This document shows, piece by piece, positions 1 to 11,734 of a stretch of DNA of 64,000 nucleotides. The position numbers were made by a program, and so were the translations under genes. Every line of letters starts with the position of its first letter. Position 1 is the first letter of the stretch. The DNA is from Hydractinia symbiolongicarpus (taxonomy: Eukaryota; Cnidaria; Hydrozoa; Anthoathecata; Hydractiniidae), in contig NC_079880.1 in NCBI RefSeq assembly GCF_029227915.1, positions 13,844,001 to 13,908,000 of the forward strand, given 5' to 3'. The notes beneath the pieces are model-generated. The model worked only from the letters and a program-made list of their open reading frames with translations, was not told the DNA's origin and did not search any database.

Positions 1-1496
1 TTCTTCTTCTTCTTCTTGATGTATTTCGCTTTTGAAAATTCGGTTCGATCTTTGAATGTGGCACTATTATCAACAAGCGTTTGAACAATTTCCTCCCCAG
101 TCTTACCTGTGTCTCGTAGCGACATAATTTCATCCTTGGAAAGTTTCTGCGATTCGGGGTTGTCAACTATACTCCGATTATCTTGTGTTATCTCGTCGTG
201 GTTTATCGCTAAAATCAAAAGAATTAACAGCTTAAGAAATAGCTGATTCTCGTCACCCCTACTCGTTTTTCGTCAGGCTACACAGATTGTCTTTCTGGAA
301 AAGGAATATTAAGAATATTGACAGTTGCCTCGAAATTATTTTTTATCTGAGAGGATTACAAATAGTTCTAAAGGTTGAGAGAGAACTCAACCTTTAAAAC
401 TATTTGTAATCCCTCTGGGTGTTTTCAAGGTATTCGATATTAACCGTGCAACCAACCCTGTGAAATAACACAAGAGGGTCAAATTTAGCGTGGAACTGAT
501 CCGAATAATCCCTTAATAGTATTTTGTGGCATAAATTAAATTTGGCAAATTTTTCTAAACTTTGTGTGGATTTAATTCGGCAAATGTTAACAAAAATGGT
601 AATAAAGTCTTTTTCGGAACAGAATTTTTTTTTCGATTTTTAAAGGAATTGGTGAATTTTGTTTTTAATTTACTGTGTATTTAATTTGCCAGCCTCGACA
701 AAATTTCTATAGACAATTTTTTTTAAAAGAACTAGGGAATTTGTGTGGAATTGTTTTGCTCACTTTACACACACACACATTCAATCCATTCTAATATTCA
801 GGGACAGAAAAAATCTCATGTCTGAGCATCACTGATACCTATACCAACTACAGAACTACCTAAACTACCTTGGCCGAGTTTGTATGCAAAAAAAATCTCG
901 TTATCCTAAAATAATGATAATAATTTATGTCCACACAAACCAACCATGATTATGCTTTATTCAAATTTTAACAGGACAGTAAACTAAAAGGTTTGCAGGA
1001 CAGTAACTAAAGGCCATCAACCAAGAAGACGTAGTGTGTAAACAAAAACAATGACTGCACCAACTTAAAATCATGAAAGAGAGTAAATTTCAACTTTGTG
1101 TTTACTAGCATCAATACTTGTATCAAAGCTTTAGTTTAAATTTTTTTAAAAAAAGTTCACACTTTGGAGGATTGAGTGGTACTTTCAAAAAAGTGAAAAT
1201 GGTCCTGGAATATAGATAACAGGGATAAAAACAAAACTGAATATGAATATTATACACTTACAAGCATTATTTTCGTATTCTTCAGCATGTTCCTCCACTA
1301 ACACTGGATCAATAACCTCTAATGATTTCTTATCGATAACCTTAAACGCTGTTCCATAAGGCTTACCAATCATATCTTTGCACGAGAAGAGGAATTTTTC
1401 CATTTTTTCCACCTTTTTGTCTGATACACATACATATTTTAAATTTTTCCCTTTTCTAAGTATGACGCCTTTTCCAGCTTCAATAACTGATGACAT
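1..1496 (-). CDS. TRMT6: TRMT6, tRNA (adenine-58-N1) methyltransferase non-catalytic subunit (5' part, cut by window edge)
   Basis: TRMT6 (Gcd10/Trm6) pairs with catalytic TRMT61A to make m1A58 in tRNAs in the nucleus. Two coding exons are visible: exon 1 at 1262-1496 (ATG at 1496-1494, donor GTAAGT) and exon 2 at 1-208 (acceptor AG at 210-209), continuing past the left edge. The junction is phase 1 (T|CG, Ser79). Exon 1 carries IGKPYGTAFKV, matching the family's IGHSYGTAFEV. Exon 2 reads DNRSIVDNPESQKLSKDEI, then TGKTGEEIVQTLVDNSATF and TEFSKAKYIKKKKKK, which follow human TRMT6 almost residue for residue as I recall it. The 5' end faces the pyrophosphatase gene, 4.7 kb away and divergent. 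Identification is firm; the first exon may have upstream UTR exons I cannot see. The rest of the protein lies outside the window. Confidence 0.93.
209..1261 (-). other. TRMT6 intron 1
   Basis: This 1.05 kb intron runs between coding exons 1 and 2, with a GTAAGT donor and a TTTTAG acceptor on the minus strand. Apart from the inverted repeat at 351-415 I see only AT-rich sequence and a short CA run near 768-778. Confidence 0.8.
351..415. repeat. Hairpin-forming inverted repeat in TRMT6 intron
   Basis: Arms at 351-379 and 386-415 are near-perfect reverse complements. The core GATTACAAATAGTT pairs with AACTATTTGTAATC, and CTAAAGGTTGAG pairs with CTCAACCTTTAA. The 6-base loop is AGAGAA. There is one mismatch and one extra base. 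It looks like a small foldback element or remnant. Confidence 0.75.
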
Positions 1497-1560
1497 TTTA
1501 TTATTTGTCTAGATAAAATTGAGTATACACTTCAAATTCTACAACTCCGTTTTAATATTG

Positions 1561-1672
1561 TGGCGCTGTAGCTTAGTAGTTAAAACTCTCGCACTTTGTG
1601 CAGGAGATCAGGGTTTGATTTCCCTTGGCAGCTAATAAATATTGGCGAGTGAATGTTACCATAATGCTTTGA
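1561..1672 (+). mobile_element. tRNA-derived SINE, 5' part
   Basis: The stretch begins TGGCGCTGTAGCTTAGTAG (A-box-like) and continues with GGGTTTGATTTCC (B-box-like), then GGCGAGTGAATGTTACCATA. The same order of blocks appears on the minus strand at 57545-57833 (GGCGCCGTAGATTAGTGG, GGGGTTCGATTCC, GGGCGAGTGAATATTGCCATA), so both belong to one SINE family with a tRNA-like head. It lies just upstream of TRMT6 on the opposite strand. The B box is decayed, so it is unlikely to be active. Confidence 0.75.
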
Positions 1673-3740
1673 AATGTGCCACAGAATTTTATTGCTAACT
1701 TCTTTGTTCTCTTAAAATATGAAAAAATGCAACGTGATGCCATACTTAAAATGTGAAATACTCAACTTACTGAACTTTCAAAAGGATCTCAAGAGAACAT
1801 TGAACATTAAAAAAAGAAAACATCTTTAAACCGATATATATCTCTTCAACCGTTTGTGAAATATATAAAGACAACAGATACTTTGTACTTTAGCTGGTCT
1901 TTGAGACTGTCAGCAAAATTTTTAAATTCTTATATCTCCTTAACTGCTGGTCACAAGCAGCTGACCTATAAAATGTCCTCATCAGCATTCTTAACATCAA
2001 TAATTTTTTCTAATAGGGGTGTGAAAACATTTGGGTTACACTATAAACTTTTGCTTCTAAGATTACCTACTTCAAGACTGATTTAATTCAGCCTTGAAAC
2101 AGTAAAAAATCTCTCAAAACCTAGAAGAATCATTTAAAGTTGACAACTGTGAAAATATTTGATAAAATCGGTAACTAAGCTTGTTACAATTTTCAAAATT
2201 GGCAACATTAGAAAATAGAGAGACTTATCTATACATTAGAGATCTTGCTGAAAGTTCTAAAAATACCAAGTTTTTAAATCACACTTGGTGGCTATGAAAG
2301 GCAAACAGAGTACAAAAATGTAATTTGCTAGAACTTTATCCCCTATCAATTTGATTGCATCGCTTTGATAAGGGTTTCATAAATTTTTTTAATAACAACA
2401 ACAAAAAATGCTTTCTGATGACTTTCAGTATGAGTTCAATTTAATAGCGGGTTATTCTTAAAATAGTAATTTCTTACATTATTGTCCTCGACCAATAAAA
2501 GAGATAGTCAAATTTGTCTAGGCTCATATTACTTTAACGAAGACGACGTAGCATGGAAAGAGAGAAATTAACAAAATTATGAAAAAGGAAACGACTTTGG
2601 GTCAGAAAGGCAAGAAAAATCTTTCACCGTGGTCGCCAACTTTTCTCCTTCTTTTTCTAACGTCATTTTTTTAATTTTGTCAGCCATTTTAGTTTTTAAA
2701 CTGACCTTTTACAACAAAACATACTACCATTTTTTTAAAAATTATTCACTTTGAGCACGATTTATGGCTTCCTATGAAGATTGCTGAAAGAGATCTCACT
2801 GTTAGCGAAAGAAAAATCAAAAAATTAAAATTAATGATGAGCTAGCGATGAGTTTAGCTGCGAGCTAAGCAGGCACTTTTACGTTCACACTACTCAGCCA
2901 GCACAAAGAGCTCTAATAAACGTCTCGTAGACATCTTCGCAATTTTGAAAAGACGTCTTTTTAGCGGTGATTTGTCCTTCTACAATGTATCATTTTTAGC
3001 ATCTAAAAGAGGACTTTTTAAAGATGCATTTCAAAAGATCTCTTTTTGTCATCTTTTAAGACGTTTTTCCAAAGGCTTCTTTTAGACGTTTTTAAGAAAT
3101 TCTTTTACAAGGCTTCTTTTTAAAGACGCCTTTTAGACCTTTTACATATGTAGAAGTGACTAAAATGCACCTTTAATGCAACTTTTTAAGTGCATCTTTA
3201 AAAAGACATCGTTTATCCATCTATAAGACAACTTCTTGGTTTTTGTTTTTTTATTGTTTTTTTGTTTTTTATTTAACTTTTCAGAAAAAATAGGCATTTA
3301 TATAATAAAATAAATTGAAGACGTAAGTTAACGTTGAAACGTACATTTTTAATAAATTGCAGAAATAACGATATCAAAAACAACGAGTAATTTGCGATTA
3401 AAATATTTCAAACTTAAATTGACTCTTTAAACAATAAACACTTTACAACTACGGTAAGCGAATATAACCGAAAATAAATAAAGAGTAAAAAATAAATATT
3501 AGGCTTGGTACTAAAAACCACTGTATTTTATTCTGAGAATCTCAAAATAAAAGTATACTTACTTTTTAAACAAGAGGTGAATCAGTAAAAGACACCTCCT
3601 CACTTTGTATCATTATTAATTTCTCCCTTGTGAGACACAAGATGTTCAAAGTCGTATTATGGCTGTAGCTTTGTAAGTCTTTCTTTTAAGAGAATTATCT
3701 GATTCTAAGTTTTCTGAGTCATTATTACAAGACGTCTTAT
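1673..3740. other. Intergenic, no gene seen
   Basis: AT-rich sequence between the SINE and the repeat cluster. I find no exon-like segment with splice sites and recognisable protein. The part at 2930-3240 is a run of degenerate units built on AAGACGTCTTTT and TCTTTTAGACG. Confidence 0.6.
2930..3240. repeat. Degenerate quasi-repeat of GACGTCTTTT-type units
   Basis: Within about 300 bases, variants of AAAGACGTCTTTTTA, CTTTTAAGACGTTTTT, CTTCTTTTAGACGTTTTTAAG and TTAAAGACGCCTTTTAGAC recur with irregular spacing. The underlying unit is partly self-complementary. I read it as an old decayed tandem or foldback repeat. Confidence 0.45.
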
Positions 3741-4012
3741 CAACGAACAATGTAACCAATACGTAAACAAACTTTTAGGTGTGCTGCTGGAGATCACAGA
3801 CTTTCTGCATGATGTGACGTATGCTTATTTATTCGGACCTAGTCCTCCCGACTTTACGCAACCTTGCAAATTTATTTGAAATTGAATATGAGTTAAGATA
3901 TATATAAAGATTTTTAACGATTGTAAAAGGTCTATTTTGTCATATTTATGTATTCTCTTATTAAAATAACATTTTTTTCAATTTTTTTTTTCACTGGAGT
4001 GCCCCTTTAAGA
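3740..4012. mobile_element. MITE-like repeat with CACTGGAGTGCCCCTTTAA end
   Basis: The right end, TTTTCACTGGAGTGCCCCTT (3989-4008), is the reverse complement of the start of the repeat at 53820 (AAAGGGGAACTCCAGTGAAAA), with one base different. Inside, TGCATGATGTGACG (about 3806-3819) corresponds to ACATCACATCATGCA in the second copy. No open reading frame is present. The left boundary is a guess. Confidence 0.45.
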
Positions 4013-4119
4013 AGATATTAAGGTTTAAAAATTTTTCTGACATGAGCAAAGTACCTAATTAAAGTACAAAAAATTTTCTTTTTAAATTCATAAACCTGTC
4101 AACTTTATTGGATCATGTA

Positions 4120-5360
4120 CTTTTGAAAAACGGTTACAGAGATATTAAGTTTTAAAGGTTTTTTGATGACGTCATCAACCCGTCCATTCCAAAACAAACT
4201 TGGATACCCAGGTTTGGGAAAATTACCCAAATTGGTCGTAGGTGGTCCTAGTTACCTACCCGGTGAAAAATCATTGACGTCATCACCTTGTTTCCAAATT
4301 ATTTGGCCTCTAAGGTTTTGGTGCACTGTAACCTTCATTAATTTAGTATAGGATATTGATGTTAAAGTAGCGTAATTTTCGTCTCGCAATAACCTCATAA
4401 AATTTAACATATTAGACATAACTTTTTCGGGCAACATCAAAGGAAAATAAGCATATACACTTTGCCTGTTACAAACAGACAGACACAGTCCAGTCTCTGC
4501 ATTATTATATAAACTAGTCGATAAAGACTCGTAGAAAAATCCACTTAGGCAATAGGACATTGAGAAAGTTGGTTGTTTAAGACGTTTTGCTGACATCAGC
4601 ATTGCAAATCCAAAAATAAATTTAGTTCATTCGTTGCCTGTAACGTGTAGAGGTTGAAACGCTGATCAAAATAATGTATAGGATCATATCTTTTCTACAA
4701 ACGACTAAGGACATTTAAGGGTTTAAAAATTTTGCTGACTTCAGCAATTGTCTGTTAAAACGCGAAACTTTTTTATCAGAATCATCATATCAGTTACTTT
4801 CCACAGTCACAAGAACTATAAGATCTTTCGTGGTGCCTCTGTTCTCAGAATGCACTGGATTGATAAAACAACTTTTGACAAACGGTTCCAGAGATATTGG
4901 GGTTTAAAGGTTTTTTGATAACGTCATCAAGACACGACACAGTCTCTGTATTATTATATAAACTAGTCGATAAGGCCCGTGGAAAAATCCACTTAGGCAG
5001 GATAACAGAGAAAAACAACCGTCATTTAAATTTTGCTGACGTCAGTAGGGACCTGTCAGAACACAAATTTTTTTTTTTAGAAATGTGTATGCCTGTTGCC
5101 TTCATCGTATAGATCTTGAAACGCTGATCAAGAAAATGTATAGGATCGTGTACTTGTGACAAACGGATGCAGAGATATTAGGGTTTAAAGGGTTTTTTTT
5201 TGACGTCATTAACCCGTCCATTCCGAAACGGATTCGGTGACCCAGGTTTGGAAAACTAACCCAAATTGGTCCAAGGTAGTCCCTAGTTACCCACGCAGGC
5301 GATGACGTCAGTTATTTCCACCCGTTTCCAAGTTATTTAGCCTTAAATTTAAAAGTTCAA
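4120..5360. repeat. Cluster of diverged duplicated units containing TGACGTCAT motifs
   Basis: Several blocks occur twice or more. The block GAGATATTAAG...TTTTTTGATGACGTCATCAACCCGTCCATTCC at 4138-4197 recurs at 5171-5223, followed in both copies by CCCAGGTTTGG and ACCCAAATTGGTC. A third, partial copy is near 4890-4930. The block CTCTGCATTATTATATAAACTAGTCGATAA at about 4494-4523 recurs at about 4943-4972, followed in both by GAAAAATCCACTTAGGCA. This looks like a non-autonomous repeat duplicated locally. No protein is encoded. Confidence 0.65.
4791..4872 (+). repeat. 82 bp perfect direct duplication, copy 1
   Basis: From CAGTTACTTTCCACAGTCAC to TGATAAAACAAC this segment matches 5677-5758 at every base by eye. 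The two copies are 886 bp apart in the same orientation, while surrounding repeat units are clearly diverged. That points to a recent duplication or gene conversion. Confidence 0.9.
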
Positions 5361-5676
5361 TGCAATGGCTTCACTAATCTTAATACACTTTCCTTTGACG
5401 TCAATATTGCTCTAACGTCAAAGTTTGCTAATTTACAGAACAAATTTATAGGCGATGTTTTATAGACTTTATCAAAGAAATTTTATCCACTTTGCAAAAG
5501 TCACAGACAGAAGCTCTGTATTATTATAAGAGATAAATAAAATATTCTAAGTCACTCGAAGACTGAAATGAACTTTCCGAACCATTTGAATTTTTGCAAC
5601 GTTCTGACTTACCACAAAATCACTAATAATTAAGACTGTGCAATTTACAAAGGTATATATGTATTGGTTGGTGCGA

Positions 5677-5758
5677 CAGTTACTTTCCACAGTCACAAGA
5701 ACTATAAGATCTTTCGTGGTGCCTCTGTTCTCAGAATGCACTGGATTGATAAAACAAC
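5677..5758 (+). repeat. 82 bp perfect direct duplication, copy 2
   Basis: Second copy of the segment at 4791-4872. Flanks differ on both sides (upstream GGTTGGTGCGA here against ATCATCATAT there), so the duplicated unit is sharply bounded. Confidence 0.9.
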
Positions 5759-6252
5759 ATCTTTTAAAAACCAATCTTATTTATTGGGAAATGGTTCTTG
5801 GCCTTTTATGGAGAAAAAACTGAAGCATACGGAGACTGTCTACACACAATAGTGCCAAATTAACATGAAACATAAGATTGTTTTTGCACAAATAAACAGT
5901 ATATGCTGTAAGTAACAACAACAAGTAGCTGTTGTGTTGTTTATGACCTCCATTTCCCATCACGGCTTTAAAAAGTGATCACGCATGTTGTTACAAGCTT
6001 CACCTGGTACCTATGTACGGTGGCCCACAAGTGTCACGCAAATTAAAATAAAAATAAAAAACGCATGGGGAAAATATTTGCGTAAAGAAACCATGTCTTT
6101 GATATTCCTAGAAAACGAAAGCACGAGGTGCTTGCTTCCATTTTAAAAATGGCTGGAAGCCTTGCCCACACTTACCGCGTGTAAAATTGCTTGATTGTTT
6201 GTCATTTTTACACAAAAGCTGCATTGTGAACTGGCCAATCTGGAGAGAAACC

Positions 6253-9200
6253 ATGTTGAGGGTATCCAGTAGTTCTGCGGTACACCTCCTTTCTTTCACA
6301 TCAATTACACTTGCCACGCGAGCATTTTTTCATTCTGCTACAAAACAGATTTGTCAGAGAATGGCCTACACCATCGAAGAACATGGTTCAGAATACTCAG
6401 AAAACTATAGAGTGTTTATCAGTAAGCTTTAAATTGAGTTTAAATTTATTTTCTACTTTGTTGGTTTATTTTCTGCATGATTTTATTTAAACAACAACAC
6501 TTTCATTAATTATTTTTGTGTTAAATTTAAATAATAACAAAATTCAATGTAATTTTATAAGCCAATTTAGGTACTGTATACCAAACTTGCAACTACAACT
6601 AAAAGCAAGGTTTATCCATACCTCTTCCTTTTAGCTACCTTATAGATAGCTAGCTAGCTACATTTCTCTTTTTCCTTGGTATACCAGCAATGTAAAATAT
6701 TTTAGGCAGGCATGTAAAATGTATAATAGTTCCAAATGAATGATATTGATATAGTTTTTACCTGAAGGAAGCACTAGGGTGCAAAAAAATGACAACTGCT
6801 GTACTTATTTCATCTCGAATTTTACATTGCTATTTTAGTGCATTCTTAGCACCATTTGGATTGATGCATGAGCAGGCAAAATTTAGCTATTATTTTTATA
6901 GTGACGAGTATGTAAATTTTTCAAGGAGGCAATAATCACGTCTAAACCTTCTATCTAAGAAGTTGTACACTGACTATATTTTCTGTATGCTCTTTTTGCC
7001 CATAAATTCAATGTTACTAGATAGATTTGAAGCATGCATTATGCTTAAGAATACTGTGATATTATTTCTAATATCAAGAAAAGGTAATTAGATGTTTTGA
7101 CCTTGCCCTTTTCATTAACTTGTGTTGTCTATTTCTTCCTTTAGGAGATCAGTCAGGCATCGTTTCTCCATTTCACGACATCCCTCTGTTTGCAGACAAA
7201 GAGGTAATGTTTTTACATAAATCCTGCGAAAATATAATTTATTATTCTGCTTAAGATCTTTTGGACAGATTTTTAATTGCAGTTAATAAATTAACCAAAA
7301 CTAAACTACAACATGATGACTTTGTTCTGTCATGGCATGCTTTTGTTTAGCGCATAGCATGTTTATAAAATACACCTACTGACAGCCTCCTAAATCAACA
7401 ATTACACTTAAATGTTAGTCCTCAGGCTTTTTGTGTTATGTCAATAAAAACAACATAAATGTTTTATTGTTCAACTATATTTAGCAGCACATGCAAATTA
7501 GCACATATTAAAACAAACAATAAACTGTCCTGTTTCAGGAGATCTCTGCAAGTTTTGTTCTTGTTTGTATATTCTACAACTTTATGATGTAGTGTTTTTT
7601 TCTTTATGCCATCTAAGTTTATATTAAAAACAAAATTAGTGTATATCTTTTATTGAAAACAGAGCAATTTTTATTCTGAATTGTTGTTAATAGACTTGGA
7701 AATTTTCTGCCCTCTTTAATTACTTTAGCCTTCTCACAATGCCTCCTTTGAAAAGCTTTCTGCAAAAAAGCTATTCTGTACCTCATTAGGAAAGATATTA
7801 CTAAGCAATTACACCAGTAATTATATCATGATAGCTTTTTCTTGCTTTTAAAATTTTAAAAAGTGATGTTTCTATATAAACTTTTTTGTCACATAAGAAC
7901 AATTTAATAAGAACATGAGCCTCAGAAGAGGCTAATAAAATAGAAAAAGGTTTAGGTTCCATTGTTGAAATTTGACATAGAATGACATAGAACAACCCAG
8001 GATGTTTCTTGTTGTAGCTTTTTTTTAACTATGTACAATAACTGTTTAATAAAACTTATATTTGCCTGATTGATCATGAACACAATTATAGAGCTCCATT
8101 AGCAACAAAAACATCGTTTTGTTCATGTAAACACATAGAAACATTTGAGAAAAAAATATGCTCAAAACATAAGAACAGCCAGCCTTAGATTTTGCCAGTT
8201 CTTAAAAAAGGACATTAACACTAGTAATACTGCAATGATTTGTAGCGTACCAGTAGTGCTTCCATACCACAGCTGTGAAGAGGTTTTCTTTTCTACAGTC
8301 AGAAAATATTTTCGAACTAACTCTAAATTTCGCAATGTTTATATTATCTTCAGGACTAAATTCAGTCGTATATAGTCCTGTGTGCAAACCCTTATTACTT
8401 TTATAAATGGTACAAATATTTAATAAGGAAATTTTTATCCAGCCTTGCTGTGAGGATAGTGTTTGTTTCCGACTTGTAACTAATTGTCCGAGGTTATTTT
8501 TGTTGCACATTCATTAAATCATGATAGCTTTTTCTTGCTTTTAAAATTTAAAAAAAATTTATTTCGCCGTAGAAAAGGGGGGGACGTTTTAAATTGTGAA
8601 CCTCAAACACGAATGACCTGAAAAATAAAAAAGAAATATAAAAATGACAGTATAGTCATGCATACTATATTTCGGACATGTAGAAAAGGAAGTTAAGATT
8701 GAGAGTCGCTATACCAGTAGACGCTTGATCTCCGTGACTATACTGTCATTTTTATATTTCTTGTTTATTTTTCAGGTCATCACAAGCAAATAGGCAAAAA
8801 TATGCTTTGTTTACGAATTAAAAAAAATCTTTATCCAAGTTAAATAAAAGTTCAAAATTCATTCAGAAAGTTCAGCTACACTTTAACAAAATTTTACAGA
8901 AAAAAAATTATACCGCACGTAGGTTTCCTTTTTACAGGCATACAGAAAAAATCCATTTAATTCGGACCTGCTATGGTTTTCAATTGTCTTGTCAAATAAA
9001 GAAGTTATCTACAATTAAATCCATGATAAAATGTCTATTCCGCCTGTAAGTGCATATTTGCAGACTTGCTTTATCTGTGCTCCGTCGGCGTTCACCTCCG
9101 CATCAGTTAAGAACCGCATGGCTGGATTTCTTGATAACACCTGGTTACCAACGACAAAGAGGGCAGGCAAAAGAGATTTATGTATACGTTGTTCTTTTAA

Positions 9201-11699
9201 CTAAGTCAGGAGTTGGTGAAGGATGGTCAGGTTGGCTATGAATAGGCTTGCTCGTGGATTAAAAGGATAGGACCATTCAATAATTTCTGAAATGTAAAAG
9301 TGTCCGACCAAGACGGAATCTATTGGACTTTTTTTCTGACAAGTTTCCAAAAATTGAGGGCTGCTATCGCAAGCTACAAAATAGACTTTGATCTTGAAAA
9401 CTTAATATTTATTTTTCAGGCGTGCGATTAATGACACGGCTGAAAAGATTTAGGCGTGTGCCAAGGTTCCATGCCTCTCCTGAAAATTATTGGCGGCGGA
9501 CAATTTTTTTGCCTGTCCATTAACACCTCACAAGTGCAAAGTGTTAACCTTTTTTTTAAAATACTGAACAAAACATCCATGTGAACAATTTTTTTGTCAA
9601 AATGACACTCGCTTGCTCTTCCCAAGCCTCTTAATTTTTGCTGATGACCTTATACATGGGGTCTTATTGCAAACCTACGTTCCCAAATTTTGTGAGTAAA
9701 CATAAAGGGTCTATACAAGCTTATACCCAGGAAATTTTATTGCAAACCAAGTTTATGTTGTTAGCTCTATAATATAAATCCTTTCTGTAGTTTTCCAAGA
9801 TTTTTTTATCATTTAGCTATATATAAAAGGTTAAATTATGCTTTTTTGTTGTAAATTTCTCAAAAACAAGAATTCAATAATTTAAAGAATTATTGTTGAA
9901 TATTTTAATTATTTTTTTAATATTTTTAATATTATGATCACGCAACAAAGAATTAATTTTTACAATAATGTTTATAATAAGTTTGCCCTCTACTCACAGA
10001 GTAAAGGACAATCTCTTAAAATATTTTTAAAACAATATGGTTACTTTTATACAAACTGTAAACTTTAATGAACTTACGTTGTGTAATTTTGTTAGATTAG
10101 TCAGAAAGTAATAATTTTAGCATTAATGAAAACTTCATTTTTTTTTTATATGAAATATCATCCTTTCTCTAGAACAATGTATTCAACATGGTGGTTGAAG
10201 TTCCAAGATGGTCCAATGCAAAAATGGAGGTTGGTTGTGTAACTTTAAGTATGGAAAACGTTTTCCATCTGACCTTTAGAAGTAGTAACAACATTTTATA
10301 AATCTTATTCTTAAGTAGAGGTCCTAGTCCTGTAGAGTCTTTGTGAGACTACCATTATAAACTAAGAGTAACGAAATCAATTATGCATGTTAGCCCTAAA
10401 ATATAGAATCAGTTATTATTAGGTTACCCTGCCCTTACATGTAATTTTTGGATCTGTTTAATTGTAAACTACTATGCGCTAAAACTTGTTGTGTTATAGA
10501 TTTCTACAAAAGAATTAATGAATCCAATAAAGCAAGACATTAAAAAAAGCAAACTACGATTTGTTAAAAATGTCTTTCCTTTTAAAGGTTATCCTTGGAA
10601 CTATGGTGCCATTCCGCAGGTAAGTTATGTTAATTTTTGGTATTCACCTCTGAGTTTGTGTGCATCCCAACAACGTAGCTAGAGACTTTTGAGGAAGGAT
10701 TTGCTAAATTCTTGACAATATTTCAAATATATCAATTACATTATCAATTACAGTGACATGTATGTCTGTACATGTTACTGTGAAAATTAAAGATAAGTAT
10801 GTATTTTGTTTTTTGTGATTAGAGCAGTATTTCAAATGTACAAATTCACAATTAAACAACTTTAATTTATAAAATTACAAAAAAACTTTAACAAAAATTT
10901 CCATTCCAGTGCTGATAGCACCATGTTTATTTAAAGGTAATGTTTCTGGGAATAAATTAATTATGTATAAATATATATATAAAAATATATATATATATTA
11001 TGTATAAAAAAGAAAAGCGACGAAGAAATAAAAAACTTTGATTTTTCCAAAATTTACTTTAAAAGATTGGAAAAAATCCCCTGGTTATCTAAGGTTTTGG
11101 TGAAGTGCCTCGATCATTTTTCTTAACGTGTTAAGAGATATTCAGCCCCCTGTTTTACTTTTTTCATAACTTTTTATGGGATTATAGTTAGACCTTAATG
11201 TTTTGCTACCTTTTCTAACTTTTAATTAGAGTTTATTTTAGCAAAAAACTTTTTAGAAAACATAATGAAGTGTTGCCATGGCAATCAATTTTTTAAGTTG
11301 TGTTAAATTTTTTAACATTTTTCTTTAAAAAAGTATTTTAAAATTGTTTTTGTAAGCTTTATTTGTGTTGTATCAGTCCCAGGATTAAAGAGCCCCAAAA
11401 GCCCAGTGTGAACAGGGTTAATACACATTTTTTGAATAATGGACATTTTCTGTGTAGTAAAATTATTTAATTTCAAAATAATATGTGGATATGCTCAAGT
11501 AGCAAGATACATTTAAATTGAAAATTTCAGTCTTACTAGTTCATATGCTTGTAAGTAAAAAAAGGTAGTATATACTGTCTAGACCTGGGAAGACCCGTGT
11601 GAGCATGATGAACTAACTGGCCTGAAAGGAGATGGCGATCCCATTGATGTTGTTGACATTGGAAACAAGGTATGGAGTGAAGAAGCTGAATGTCATGTT

Positions 11700-11734
<35 letters not shown>

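Larger units (their letters stand above)
6422..10172 (+). other. PPA introns 1 and 2
   Basis: Intron 1 (6422-7144) and intron 2 (7204-10172) flank the 59 nt exon 2. Intron 2 holds a 32 bp direct repeat (7825-7856 and 8518-8549) and a foldback element at 8613-8780. No other coding segment is supported. Confidence 0.8.

Noticed and set aside
6187-6252. Upstream extension of pyrophosphatase exon 1
   Set aside because: The frame is open to 6187 but begins with TTG, with no ATG before 6253.
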